From positions 1 through 63,772 of the forward strand of contig WIXG01000401.1 in assembly GCA_009869945.1 (NCBI GenBank): DNA of 63,772 nucleotides. Reading direction: 5' to 3'. Under the pieces are notes generated by a model, which was not told the origin of the DNA, made no database searches, and saw only the letters and a program-made list of their open reading frames with translations. Every line of letters begins with the position of its first letter. Position 1 is the first letter of the stretch. The stretch comes from Mesaphorura yosii. Its lineage: Eukaryota > Arthropoda > Collembola > Poduromorpha > Tullbergiidae. The translations under genes were made by a program, and so were the position numbers. Positions 10,831-20,160 of this stretch are shown here, piece after piece.

Positions 10831-11278
10831 CGAAGGCTCCGAGTCTGTTTGCAGACTTTGGCGAGTATCATGACCCTTCAGGCTACATGCCGACGCAAGA
10901 TGGCTTCTCTCGACAATCCTTCGGTCTGGAGTTCATCAGGAAGGAGACGGCGGAGGAGCAGCTGGACCGCATTCTGGCCGAGTGTAAGTACGACCTGCTC
11001 TGGAATTTCATGTGGGGGCCCCAGACTATGGGTATAACGTGGCGGGCCTGGAGGCTACGCGATACTTGGAGGAGCGTGGCGTGGAGTTTATTGGGCCATC
11101 GTCCGAGTACTCGTCAATGACCAAGACCCCAGTTCAAGGTGGACCCAACGGGCGGCCGACTGGTGCTCAGTTGCTGACCCCACAACTGCGGGGGTACATC
11201 CAGCACTTGATCCAGATATGCTGCTTGCTGCAATCAGTTGGAAATCGCTGTCCCGTTGTTCTGTGGTTAACTGACTGA
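10831..11278 (+). pseudogene. ATP-grasp-like relic (D-Ala-D-Ala ligase/carboxylase type), frameshifted
   Basis: One frame reads FADFGEYHDPSGYMPTQDGF then QSFGLEFIRKETAEEQLDR and KYDLLWNF. After a one-base shift near 11005-11015 a second frame continues with PDYGYNVAGLEATRYLEERG and VEFIGPSSEYSSMTKTP. The Leu-Glu-x-Gly-Val-x-Phe-Ile-Gly-Pro-Ser..Met-x-Lys pattern is that of the pre-ATP region of ATP-grasp enzymes such as D-alanine-D-alanine ligases and biotin carboxylases. The ATP-binding part is missing and the similarity stops near 11150. It is therefore a broken fragment. The exact subfamily is uncertain, and a bacterial origin by transfer is possible but not shown. Confidence 0.4.
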
Positions 11279-11305
11279 GCATGTTCCATTTTATTTCTTT
11301 TCCAG

Positions 11306-11398
11306 ACCATTGGCCTGCTCCTCAACGACCAGCATGGTGGAGAATACGGCGGTCAGCCCGAGCCAGGCTATGATGGCGGAGAGCCCGAGCCAGGCTAG
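11306..11398 (+). pseudogene. Terminal-exon relic related to the YGGQ-repeat gene
   Basis: After a good acceptor (TTTCTTTTCCAG, ending 11305) a 30-residue frame begins TIGLLLNDQ and continues into EYGGQPEPGYDGGEPEPG before a TAG at 11396-11398. The beginning matches the start of exon 3 of the repeat-protein gene at 14265 (TLGLLQQEQ..). Both are phase 0, Gly/Tyr-rich and at the same position after the acceptor. AATAAA lies at 11511-11516. No exon 1 or 2 homologue is visible, because the ATP-grasp relic occupies the space upstream. It is probably the 3' end of a lost sister gene. Confidence 0.4.
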
Positions 11399-11869
11399 AT
11401 GAGGACGGAGATCAATAAGCAGATACCCCAACAACCGAAAACCAATTCACGGTCTACTCCCATTCCAGGCTAGTCACTTTTTAAAATTGTAAAATGTTCA
11501 AATTTCAAATAATAAATCACGCAAATTACAGCAGCAAACTAAAAAATCTCATTAGCCATCTTGTGACCTTCTCGTGAAGCAGTACTTAGCTGCACACTTC
11601 GCATTCAAATTGCGATCCCTGGACAGAATCTACACAAAATCTCATATGAGATCGGCCTCCCTCCGCGGGTTGACTCGTAGAAATCTCTGAGTGGGCAAAA
11701 ATCAGCCGATCAAAGCTCAAGTTGAGGAGACGTGATCACGAAACCTTGAAATCACAAAACCAGAATCTTTGATCAACTAAATTTTTTGAATCTTTTAGCT
11801 CAGTGCGCTCAGTACTCAGTTAAGTATCATTTATTCGAACTAAATAATAAGCACTCACTTGGATTGGAT

Positions 11870-13136
11870 TCACATCATGTCGGAGTAGCCCGCGTAGGGA
11901 TTGAGCGTGATCCAGCTGGCTGGGTAGGTGTGATTCCAATACTGATTCATGCGATGGCGTCCGAACGGGGTTAGCACGTAGAAGCGGAGCCTGTGCCTGG
12001 GAAAGGGGGCGACGACGAGCTTCCTGGGGTTCGGATTCAGCCAGGCGGACCACCAGCCGAAGCCCGAGTTGGGGATGACGTTGTGCACATAAGCTCAAAG
12101 TCGTCGACGAACACTAGGCAGAGTCTGCCGTGCAGGTGTGCCATCTGCAATCGAGTGTACGCAACGATCGTGTATCGAACACGAAGAAGACAACCGGCGG
12201 CCAGGCGGATCTTCTCTCGCGGCGCGCCTCCAGAATGTGCGAAAGCAGCTCCATTGCCCGAACCTGGTAGGATATCGGGAGCACGCGGTACAAGTGCGAG
12301 TGCACTCTCGCCGCCTGAAAGTCGCCCCTCCGCACGTGCACCGCCACGCTCTCCGTCCGCTCAATTTCATGCAGGAGCCCGGAGAGATGACGCTTGCCCC
12401 GGACAGAGACGTCCTGGATCTGCACGAGCTGTGCGCGAATTTCCGCCGCGTGGTGGGCAAAGTACATGTCCGACTGCCAGAACTCCGTCACCACGACGAT
12501 CCGGTCCTTGGGCAGCTGGTGCGGGCGCCAAGGCCCGAGTTCGTCGAGGAGAAAGCCCCGCCAGCCCGGAATCGCGTTGAAGGTCGCTTCGCCCATGAAC
12601 TGCACTCGGGTCAAGTCCAAGCAGAAGTTGTCCTGGGCGAAGGCGCGGTCTTTTGCGCCGAAAGCGCGCTGGGACTCGTCTCGTTGCAGTCGCACGATGT
12701 AAAGGGTAGTGTTCAGGTCTCGGGCCGCGGCGTAGGCGTAGTGGGACAGCTGGTCGCCGATCCCCCCGGGAGGGTACGGACGGAGAATCACGCAGGAGGT
12801 CGGCAGGTCCCACGGCTGGCCGGTGAAGGTTGACACGGGGACGTACGCGCCATCTGCCCGTGGTTTCTGCTCGCGATTTGACTCGGGAAATATCGGCGCT
12901 GTGCTTGGCTCAGTGCTTGGCACAGCGCCGATCTTTTCGAGCCAGCCACCAGACTTAGACTCAAACTCTGGCTGGCTTCTTATTTTGACCGATGTGGGCG
13001 TTGGCCTTTGATTGCCCATCCCTGGCCCTGGGTCGGTCTCTTCTTGGAGCAGGTGCAGTTGGAAGCCGTGCACGATGAGCACGAAGCCGATAAAAATGAC
13101 CGGGACATGTAGCTGTGGCTGTGGCTGTGGCTGCAT
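11870..13136 (-). pseudogene. GT11 alpha-1,2-fucosyltransferase-like gene, 3' end frameshifted
   Basis: From the ATG at 13136 (minus) the product is a type II membrane protein: a short tail, a signal-anchor (VPVIFIGFVLIVHGFQLHLL), a Pro/Ser-rich stem and a catalytic domain. It carries PPGGIGDQLSHYAYAAA (GT11 GG-x-GNQL motif) and VAVHVRRGDF (motif I, His-x-Arg-Arg-Gly-Asp). Such Golgi enzymes move fucose from GDP-fucose to beta-galactosides. The main frame stops at 12114. The conserved FVDDFELMC piece, and then [15 protein letters not shown] with [10 protein letters not shown], lie in two other frames within about 250 bp. That means at least two indels, and some residues between ELM and the Asn-Val-Ile-Pro segment are missing. 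No intron of plausible size explains this. Confidence 0.72.
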
Positions 13137-13138
13137 TC

Positions 13139-13838
13139 TGCTTGCTCTAGTGGGCTTTGGCTCTAGTTCGAATTGAATTTTTCTGGAACTGGCTGCGCGC
13201 TCGGAGTTCGGAGCTGAGCAAACTTTTCCTGCAGAGAAGGTCACTGCGGCTGTGATTTTAACTCTGACGTTTACTCTGATTTTGATGACGTGCAGTGCGC
13301 TAAATTTGCTCAGCTGCTCGACTGCGCATACACGCACAGAGCGCAGACGCAGGATTCAAGTTCACACGTTCAATGCTTAGGCGAGGCGCTTGATTTAATT
13401 CGCCATACATTCGACATTTAATTCGGCTCGTGTGTGTTTGGAATTTTGCTATTGACTATAAATGGCGAGTAGCAACGGGATCTTGTTTTCGCCGCGAATC
13501 TCGGCGAAAGTCTGCAGATTTTATTAACGCGCATGTTTCTGCGCAAATAAATCGCAGGTGGCGTGGATGAAACGCCTATGCCCGATTTGCGGATTGCGGT
13601 CGGCGGTGACTCGCGACCGTGCATGGAATGTATGGAAAAAACCAGACGATGAATGGAAATCCAGGGCCCAAGTGCAGGCGAAGGCCACTAGCCAATAATC
13701 AGCAAACAAGTTCGCCGCAGCCAGAGAACAAGTGTGGCCAACCAGAAATCGATTCGATTTAAATAAGATGCAGATCGGACTCCTGAATCACTTTCAGACT
13801 GACGCCGGTCGTCTCTCGCAAATCACATAGCATAAATT
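13139..13838. other. Intergenic between GT11 gene and YGGQ-repeat gene; TATA-like site
   Basis: The minus frame of the fucosyltransferase stays open upstream to an ATG at 13337, but that extension is Arg/Lys-rich and unlike a transferase tail. A TTTAAATAAG at about 13758-13767 and an initiator-like TTTCAGACT at 13792-13800 probably form the core promoter of the repeat-protein gene that starts at 13839. Confidence 0.4.
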
Positions 13839-15467
13839 ATGAAGACGTTTCTCGTTCTCAGCCTCGTCGTGTACGCCGCCGGCGTGCTGGCAACCGTAAG
13901 TCTCTTATCAGGCCCACAATATCTGCATATCACGCGATAAAATAAGCACGCGCTTATCAATTTCCTTTCTCTTTCTTTCCAGGCTGCTGTTCTACCTCAG
14001 ACCAGCTCAGACGTGGGCCGTCCGCGTCCTTCGCTTCCTCCCGCAGAACAGCTGCTGATCCCAGCTTTTCTGGATCAGCTCCCTCAAGACATCCAAGACG
14101 CTCTCTTCGATCAGGTACTCGACGCCGATGCGGCTCCACTCACCCCAGAACAGGAGGAGGAGGTCTGGAACCTGCTGGAGGTAAAAAAAAATGACAGCGT
14201 GACCCACCACTTCTGACCTTGGTCCGTATTTCCAAAGTTTTAACCATGATTACCCTGCTTTTAGACCCTCGGCCTCCTTCAACAAGAGCAGGACGAGGTG
14301 CAGCAGTTCGGGAAAGGGCCGCAAACTCCTCAATTCAGACAAAACTCTTACGGAGGCCAATACGGGTCGTACGGAGGCCGTCCATCCTACGGTGGACAAA
14401 TCTATCCGTCCTACGGTGGCCAAAATTACTACGGAGGTTATCCATTCTACGGCCAATACGGAGGCCAATACGGGTCGTACGGTGGTCGTCCATCCTACGG
14501 TGGACAAATCTATCCGTCCTACGGTGGTCAAAATTACTACGGAGGCTCTCCATCCTACGGCCAATACGGAGGTCAATATGGGTCGTACGGAGGCCGTCCA
14601 TCCTACGGTGGACAAATCTATCCGTCTTATGGAGGCCAATATGGGTCGTACGGTGGACAAACCTATCCGACTTATGGAAGTCAATATGGGTCGTACGGAG
14701 GCCGTCCATCCTACGGTGGACAAATCTATCCGTCTTATGGAGGCCAATATGGGTCGTACGGTGGACAAACCTATCCATCCTACGGTGGCCAAAATTACTA
14801 CGGAGGTTATCCATCCTACGGTCAATACGGAGGCCAATATGGGTTGTACGGAGGCCGTCCTTCGTACGGTGGACAAACCTATCCGACTTATGGAGGTCAA
14901 TTTGGGTCGTACGGAGGCCGTCCATCCTACGGTGGACAAATCTATCCGTCTTATGGAGGCCAATATGGGTCGTACGGTGGACAAATCTATCCATCCTACG
15001 GTGGCCAAAATTACTACGGAGGTTATCCATTCTACGGTCAATACGGAGGTCAATTCGGGTCGTACGGAGGCCGTCCTTCGTACGGTGGTCAAAATTACTA
15101 CGGAGGCTCTCCATCCTACGGTCAATACGGAGGTCAATACGGATCGTACGGAGGCCGTCCTTCGTACGGTGGTCAAAATTACTACGGAGGTTATCCATTC
15201 TACGGCCAATATGGAGGTCAATTCGGGTCGTACGGAGGCCGTCCCTCGTACGGTGGTCAAAATTACTACGGAGGATCTCCATCCTATGGCCAATACGGAG
15301 GTCAATACGGGTCGTACGGTGGACGCCCCGCCAACGGTGGCCAAACCGGAAACGGAGGTCAAACAGGCTCCAGTATTCAAGCGGTTCTGTCCCAAATCCT
15401 TGCGCAGTTCCAGCAAATCGGTCAGACACTGGCGTCCCTCCTCCCATCACTTCCGTGGTCAGCTTAA
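13839..15467 (+). CDS. Secreted YGGQ-repeat structural protein, three exons
   Basis: Exon 1 (13839-13895) is a signal peptide (MKTFLVLSLVVYAAGVLA). Exon 2 (13983-14180) is an acidic, Pro/Leu-rich leader containing LPPAEQLLIPAFLDQLPQDI. Exon 3 (14265-15467) holds the repeats, and all junctions are phase 0, giving 485 residues. From about residue 107 the protein is built from modules such as YGGQYGS, YGGRPS, YGGQIYPS and YGGQNYYGGYP in a basic unit of about 36 residues. It ends in a hydrophobic Gln/Leu tail (AVLSQILAQFQQIGQTLASL). There are almost no Cys or charged residues. The composition suits a cuticle, glue, silk or eggshell protein that self-assembles through Tyr stacking or cross-linking. 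AATAAA is at 15532-15537. The repeat DNA keeps several other frames open on both strands; these are not genes. Confidence 0.8.
14339..15350 (+). repeat. Coding tandem repeat, about 108-bp unit with shorter sub-modules
   Basis: The core recurring DNA words are TACGGAGGCCAATACGG, TACGGTGGACAAATCTATCC and TACGGTGGTCAAAATTACTACGG-like stretches, arranged in a higher-order unit of about 36 codons. Some units drop or duplicate one module. Copies differ mainly at third positions, so selection on the protein is plausible, and unequal crossing-over is expected to vary the copy number. Confidence 0.85.
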
Positions 15468-15889
15468 ATGCGTTTTCTTTTCGAGAAGGGCCATGGGAGC
15501 AAATACAGAACCCCTTGACGTTGATTCTGTGAATAAAACTAAATTTACTAGTTTTTAAGATTGCAATCATGCCAGAAGCGAGATTCTTTCGTGTTCGCTC
15601 AGGCTTCTTCGCTTGCTTGGCTGTGTTTCTTGACTTTTCAACTGAACTGCAGGCGGATTCGAAATGAACAAAAGCCGTAAAGCATTTCTGCACTCGGTTT
15701 TGCTTTACGTTACGATTACGACGGGAAGTCTCGTGTGGATCTGGGATTTAATTGAAGTATATTGATCATTCGTTGGAAAATTGAAGTACTTGTGCTGAAA
15801 AAACTGCAATTAAATAGTAACTGGTGTCTGAATCAGGTGTAATGTTATTTGGGCAGTTGAGTTCGTTGAGATATGAAAGAACGAGTGCC

Positions 15890-16178
15890 ACTTTAGCACG
15901 GGGCTTCGAGCCTGCGGGGAAATGTGTGTACCTTGATTCGACCCTGCAATACGACGAGAGGACGGGAGCCTGCCTCGCCTAGGTTGGAGTCATGTGGAAA
16001 GATTGAAGTCAAAGACTCCTGCGTGCCGATTGAAGTGTCAAGAAAAACGGACAATGAGGTGAAAGAATGCGAGCATTACGTGGTTGGATGTGTGCCTGGA
16101 TCCGTGTGTGGGGTCGATAACCATTGTCGACGCCGCCAGCTGGAGGAGGCAACCACCACGTCCACGCGGGCTGGATAA
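15890..16178 (+). pseudogene. Truncated second copy of the EB-module gene (3' end)
   Basis: The stretch matches the last 80 or so codons of the gene at 16395-18036. CVYLDSTLQYDERTGACLA corresponds to CGCLDSALQYNEETGACLA, and KECEHYVVGCVPGSVCG corresponds to KECEHYLVRCLPGSECG. A TAG at 15980-15982 replaces the Glu codon and a frameshift follows at once. The rest then reads open to 16178. It lies directly upstream of the longer copy, so the two arose by tandem duplication and this one has lost everything 5'. Confidence 0.75.
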
Positions 16179-16394
16179 ACAGTCAATTATGTTACATTTT
16201 GAATTTGACTGTTGAGTCTCTTGATGAATCCGAACAGTAAATGAGCACAAATTACACTTAATTATGAAGCTAATTACAGTTCAACTGTCGAGAGTTGAAA
16301 TTAGCGCCAATTGAATTAAATTAGATTTGTCAAGATCTGGTCCAAATTACTGACGGCCGATTATAGTTTTTTAGTTTGATTCTCTGTTTTACCC

Positions 16395-18036
16395 ATGATG
16401 AATGTGTTTAACGTATCTGTCGGAAGTTATTGTCTTGCTTTGCTGTGTCTGATTTTGCTGGCGCTGTCGGTGGTGGGGCAGGAGAGGAACCATCGTTGCG
16501 AGCAATATGAATACTTCAACACGATCTACAATACTAGTTTGGGAAAATGCATCGTTGCGCTGGATATGAATTGTCAGTCTTGGTGGCCTTCATATTCCGT
16601 TCAGTGTGGTAGCGATCCGAATGGAGCCTGCATCGACGGAAAATGCGACTGTCCAGCTGGCTACCATACGTCGGAAAGATATGTCGCCATCCCTTTCAAT
16701 ACTTTTAACGACTTTGCTTGCATTCCGCACCGAGGACGTGGCGAGTCGTGCGGTTATCCGGGGCTCGTGTGCAGGTACGACCTCAAATGTGGCGAGGAGG
16801 GCCTCTGCGTCTGTGACGGGAAATGGGACGACAACAAGGACGATGGGACCTGCCTCAGTGACGAATATTGCCGGTGGGGAGTCCGTCGGGGCAAGGAACG
16901 GGTCTTCTACGACCCCGTGACTTCCAGTTGCGTGTGCAAAGTGGGCGTACCATGTGTCGGCCGCACCAATGTCACCTACGACTGTCCAAATGGAACGGAC
17001 CTCTCTCGAACGACGGACGGGGAGATCCTTCAAGGCACACTCACGTGTCTTTGCGGAAATGGAATGCGTCCCGTCAACGGCGGAACTGGTTGCGCCCCAT
17101 AAAGTCAGCCAGGGGAGGCTTGTGAAAGGTACGAGTACAACGAGGGTTCAGATGATGGCGGCCAGTCCTGGACCCTCAAGTCAGAAGCAATGCACTAATT
17201 GGACAGAATGCAACTCGGCTGGGGTTTGTGAGTGTGAGCCAACTGCACACTGGGACGATGAGCTAGGAGAGTGCGTGCTTCAAATAGGAACGAAGTGCGA
17301 GGTTGGAGGAGCAGGGCCCCAGTGCACCGCCAATACATAATGCTCGCCTGATTGGCGCCATTGTACGTCGTTGGTGGATGTGTATGCAGCCGTGTCTACG
17401 CCTGACGGTCACATCGGACTTCCCCACGGGTTTAAATGCAAGGTGCGTGACGTGACGATGGGAGAATTGCGTCGAGGCGGATGCGTCAAGGGGTTGAAAT
17501 GTTTCGACGGACACTGCGCGTGCCCGCAAATGCTCGGCTAATATTACGACACTGAAAAATCCAGCTGCAAATCCCTCATTGGCGCTCCATGCAAATTTAA
17601 TGAGACTTGCGTGAGCGGGGCGTTCTGCAACTTTAACAGCGGGAGCGGGATGTGCGCTTGTGATGATGCAAAGGGACTCAGGGCTTCACAGCACAGGGGG
17701 AGGTGCACGCCAGCGTTGCCATTCGGAGCAGAGTGCGGGGAGAACGAGTGCGAATTTAGCAAAGGACTTCGCTGCGACGACGAGGCTAAGAAATGTGGGT
17801 GCCTTGATTCAGCCCTGCAATACAATGAAGAGACCGGAGCTTGCCTTGCCGAGGTTGGAGAGCCTTGTGGGCACATTCAAGTCGAGAGCTCCTGCTTACC
17901 CCTTCGCTTGCCGGGAAAGACGGAGAAAGAATGCGAGCATTACTTGGTCAGGTGTTTACCGGGATCCGAGTGTGGAGCTGACAAACGCTGTCGACTTCCC
18001 AAGCTGGAGGCCAACACCGCCCCCACACAGGCTTAG
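16395..18036 (+). pseudogene. Secreted EB-module Cys-rich protein, three stops and one frameshift
   Basis: The first frame (16395-17102) encodes a signal peptide (YCLALLCLILLALSVVGQ) and several EB-type modules, with Cys-rich blocks such as GACIDGKCDCPAGYH, CGEEGLCVCDGKW and SSCVCKVGVPCVGR. EB modules occur in secreted and surface proteins of invertebrates. The reading then meets TAA at 17100-17102. It continues in the same frame with GEACERYEYNEGSDDGGQSW, shifts by one base near 17186, and goes on with CNSAGVCECEPTAHWDDELG. Two more TAA follow at 17338-17340 and 17539-17541, and the end is GSECGADKRCR at 18036. Joined, it would have been about 545 residues. Four lesions make an inactive gene likely, though each could be checked in transcripts. 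Confidence 0.75.
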
Positions 18037-18647
18037 CAACCTGCTGAAATATTTTTGTCGAGAGCTGCCCGTGTCACGTCCGAGCCAAACCACCGATCAT
18101 GATTTGTAAATGCGCACAAGTTGGCTTTCATGACTGGCACTGCTATCAAGACGAACTCTCATGAGAAACTTTCTCGTCAACTCTTGTTTTGTAAACGTTT
18201 CTTTTTTTACATGAATTTTCTTTTGTATAAAATTTTTGCTGGTACTCGCTCGCTGTCTTGTTGATTCGGGTTTCGTCCCGAATTGAGTGCCCTTTTTCGA
18301 ATGGCAACTGGAGTCCTGAACCCGTGTCACCGGGGGTTTGGCCGGCAAGCGACAATTTTCATCCTCGCAAACTCGGTTAGAATGTTGCTAAATAAGCAAG
18401 CCGAGTCAGGACTTCATGCCGGATTAATTATGAGGGGATAAATATAAACCCAGAATGTCAGTTTCTGTGATCGATTGATGGCGAGAGAGCCTACGAACGA
18501 CACGAGGCTGGTTCAGCCCTCTGTGAAAATAATATGAAAGCTCTCACGCAGCTCCAAGCACTGATTGATTTATTGATTGATGATTTATTGATACATCAAT
18601 GAGAGGTTGTGAGAATTGCAATTGAGGACACGGCTGGAGCCGTCCGG

Positions 18648-18654
18648 TATAAAG
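18648..18654 (+). promoter_or_regulatory. TATA box upstream of the fucosidase locus
   Basis: TATAAAG lies 64 bp upstream of the ATG at 18712, with an initiator-like ATCAGACAC about 18 bp further on. The promoter is kept although the gene behind it is broken. Confidence 0.5.
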
Positions 18655-18711
18655 ACCGGCACTCCATCAGACACCAAAAATAGCCGAAAAAGTGAAATCC
18701 CTGAATAAAAG

Positions 18712-19640
18712 ATGAAGCTTTCAGTGACAATCGCGGCCTGCGCACTTCTGCTGACCGGGCTGACCCGAGCCCAGTATTTCCCCGATTAGGACAGTCTCGA
18801 CGCCCGGCCACTGCCCGCCTGGTTCGACCAGGCCACGTTGGGATCTTCATTCACTGGGGAGTCTACTCGGCCCCGGCTCCATCCAACGAATGGTTCGATT
18901 GGGCGTGGAAATGTGAGTCACACTCTACAGAAATCTCAGAACTGTCTTTTCAAATTCGTATGTACAGCTGGGCAAAATTCGCCGGAGGAGTTGCGATGGA
19001 GGCACGCCAGGCGACCCGGCCAATGGAAGCCCAATGCTGAAAGATTACATGAACAAGAATTATCCAGCTGGAATAGCTTACGAGGATTTGGTGAAGGATT
19101 TCACGGCCGAATTTTGGAATCCTGATAAGTGGGTCCAGCTTTTCCAGTGGGCAAGGGCAAGGTGAAGTGAGTCTTCACGGTCAGAGGAGGTGCAGGAGAT
19201 TTACACTAAGGTCATTTGCAGGTACGTCGTGGTGACGACGAAGCACCACGACGGCTACACGCTTTGGCCATCCGAATACGAACCAGGCTGGAGTTCGATG
19301 GAGATTAGGCCACACAGGGACCTCATCGGTGAGTTCGAGGCAGCGGTGTGGCACTCCAACCTCCGCCTCGAGCTGTACCACTCGTACACTGACTGGTTCC
19401 ACCCGCTGTGGCTCCTGGATAAGTCCACGTGGTACTCAGCCGACTACTTCGTCACCAACAAGACAGACCCGGAACTCTATGAACTCGTCAACAATTACGA
19501 CAAGATTTGTTTTGGTCCAACGGAGAGTAAACGACAGACACTTACTGGAAGGCGAAGGAGTTCCTAGCGTGGCTCTACAACGACAACCTCATGAAAGACT
19601 CTGTGATTGTCAATGACAGCTGGGACTGGGACACTCTCAA
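18712..19640 (+). pseudogene. GH29 alpha-L-fucosidase, decayed
   Basis: A signal peptide (MKLSVTIAACALLLTGLTRA) is followed by a TAG at 18787-18789. Recognisable GH29 blocks then appear in changing frames: DARPLPAWFDQA, GIFIHWGVYSAPAPS with NEWFDWAW (after a one-base shift near 18839), a GT-AG-like intron from 18912, and YPAGIAYEDLVKDFTAEFWN. RYVVVTTKHHDGYTLWPSEY with HRDLIGEF and LELYHSYTDWFHPLW follow, then [15 protein letters not shown] near 19600. These correspond to the catalytic barrel, including the His-His and Trp-Pro motif and the Val-Asn-Asp nucleophile region of lysosomal fucosidases. A TGA/TAA-rich stretch breaks it at 19160-19200, and the C-terminal domain is not recognisable. 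Not functional as it stands. Confidence 0.75.
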
Positions 19641-19676
19641 CGCGGCAGAGCCGTTGACACCAAGGCCAAAATTCCA

Positions 19677-20078
19677 ATGCGATTGCAGCATGGCGTGACT
19701 TCCGCGTCGTATCCGGCGTCGAACCGTCCTTGGTTGCGTATTCCTCATTTCAGGACGCAGGAACCTCTGAAACAGGCTTGGTTGGCGGGTGACCCCAAAG
19801 GAACACACCAACGCAAAGCATACGCCTCAGTCTTCAACCGTCGCTCCAAGCGGCTCTCCGAGTTTGTGGTCGACCTGCGCAAGGAGCAAACTGAGTCTCG
19901 TCACGACCTGCCTCCGGACACGGGGCCGCAAGGCCTGAAGACTCAGCTTAATCGGGCAGTTTCACTCATGCAAGCAAATTCGGAGTGGCTGCGCGCACTC
20001 TTAAAGCGACCGCACACAAACCGTACGTTAATCAAACTGCAAAGTTTTTCCACCGCGAAGGAAAAGGATGAACTTTAA
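19677..20078 (+). other. Open frame downstream of the fucosidase relic, unassigned
   Basis: A 133-codon frame, rich in Arg, Lys and Gln (RRSKRLSEFVVDLRKEQTES), with no recognised domain. It could be the remains of a 3' exon of the fucosidase locus or chance. No promoter or poly(A) signal singles it out. Confidence 0.15.
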
Positions 20079-20160
20079 TTTTCTGATTTAAGTACAAGAA
20101 AGTTAAGTTAGTTAAGGATAAGAAGGACAAGAATGTAAGTAATATGAAGACAAAAATGTA

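Noticed and set aside
11993..12833. Long plus-strand frames opposite the fucosyltransferase
   Set aside because: GC-rich shadow frames; the minus strand carries the GT11 motifs.
14219..15693. Four further open frames of 388-452 codons on both strands over the YGGQ repeat
   Set aside because: They exist because the repeat unit has no stop in those frames and its length is a multiple of three. Only the frame with signal peptide, phase-0 exons and stop at 15467 makes sense.
4837..17541. Reassignment of TAA as a sense codon
   Set aside because: The CUB and EB genes are interrupted by TAA, but intact genes here (for example family member 4 and the defensin-like peptide) end on TAA. Frameshifts and TAG also occur in the broken genes.
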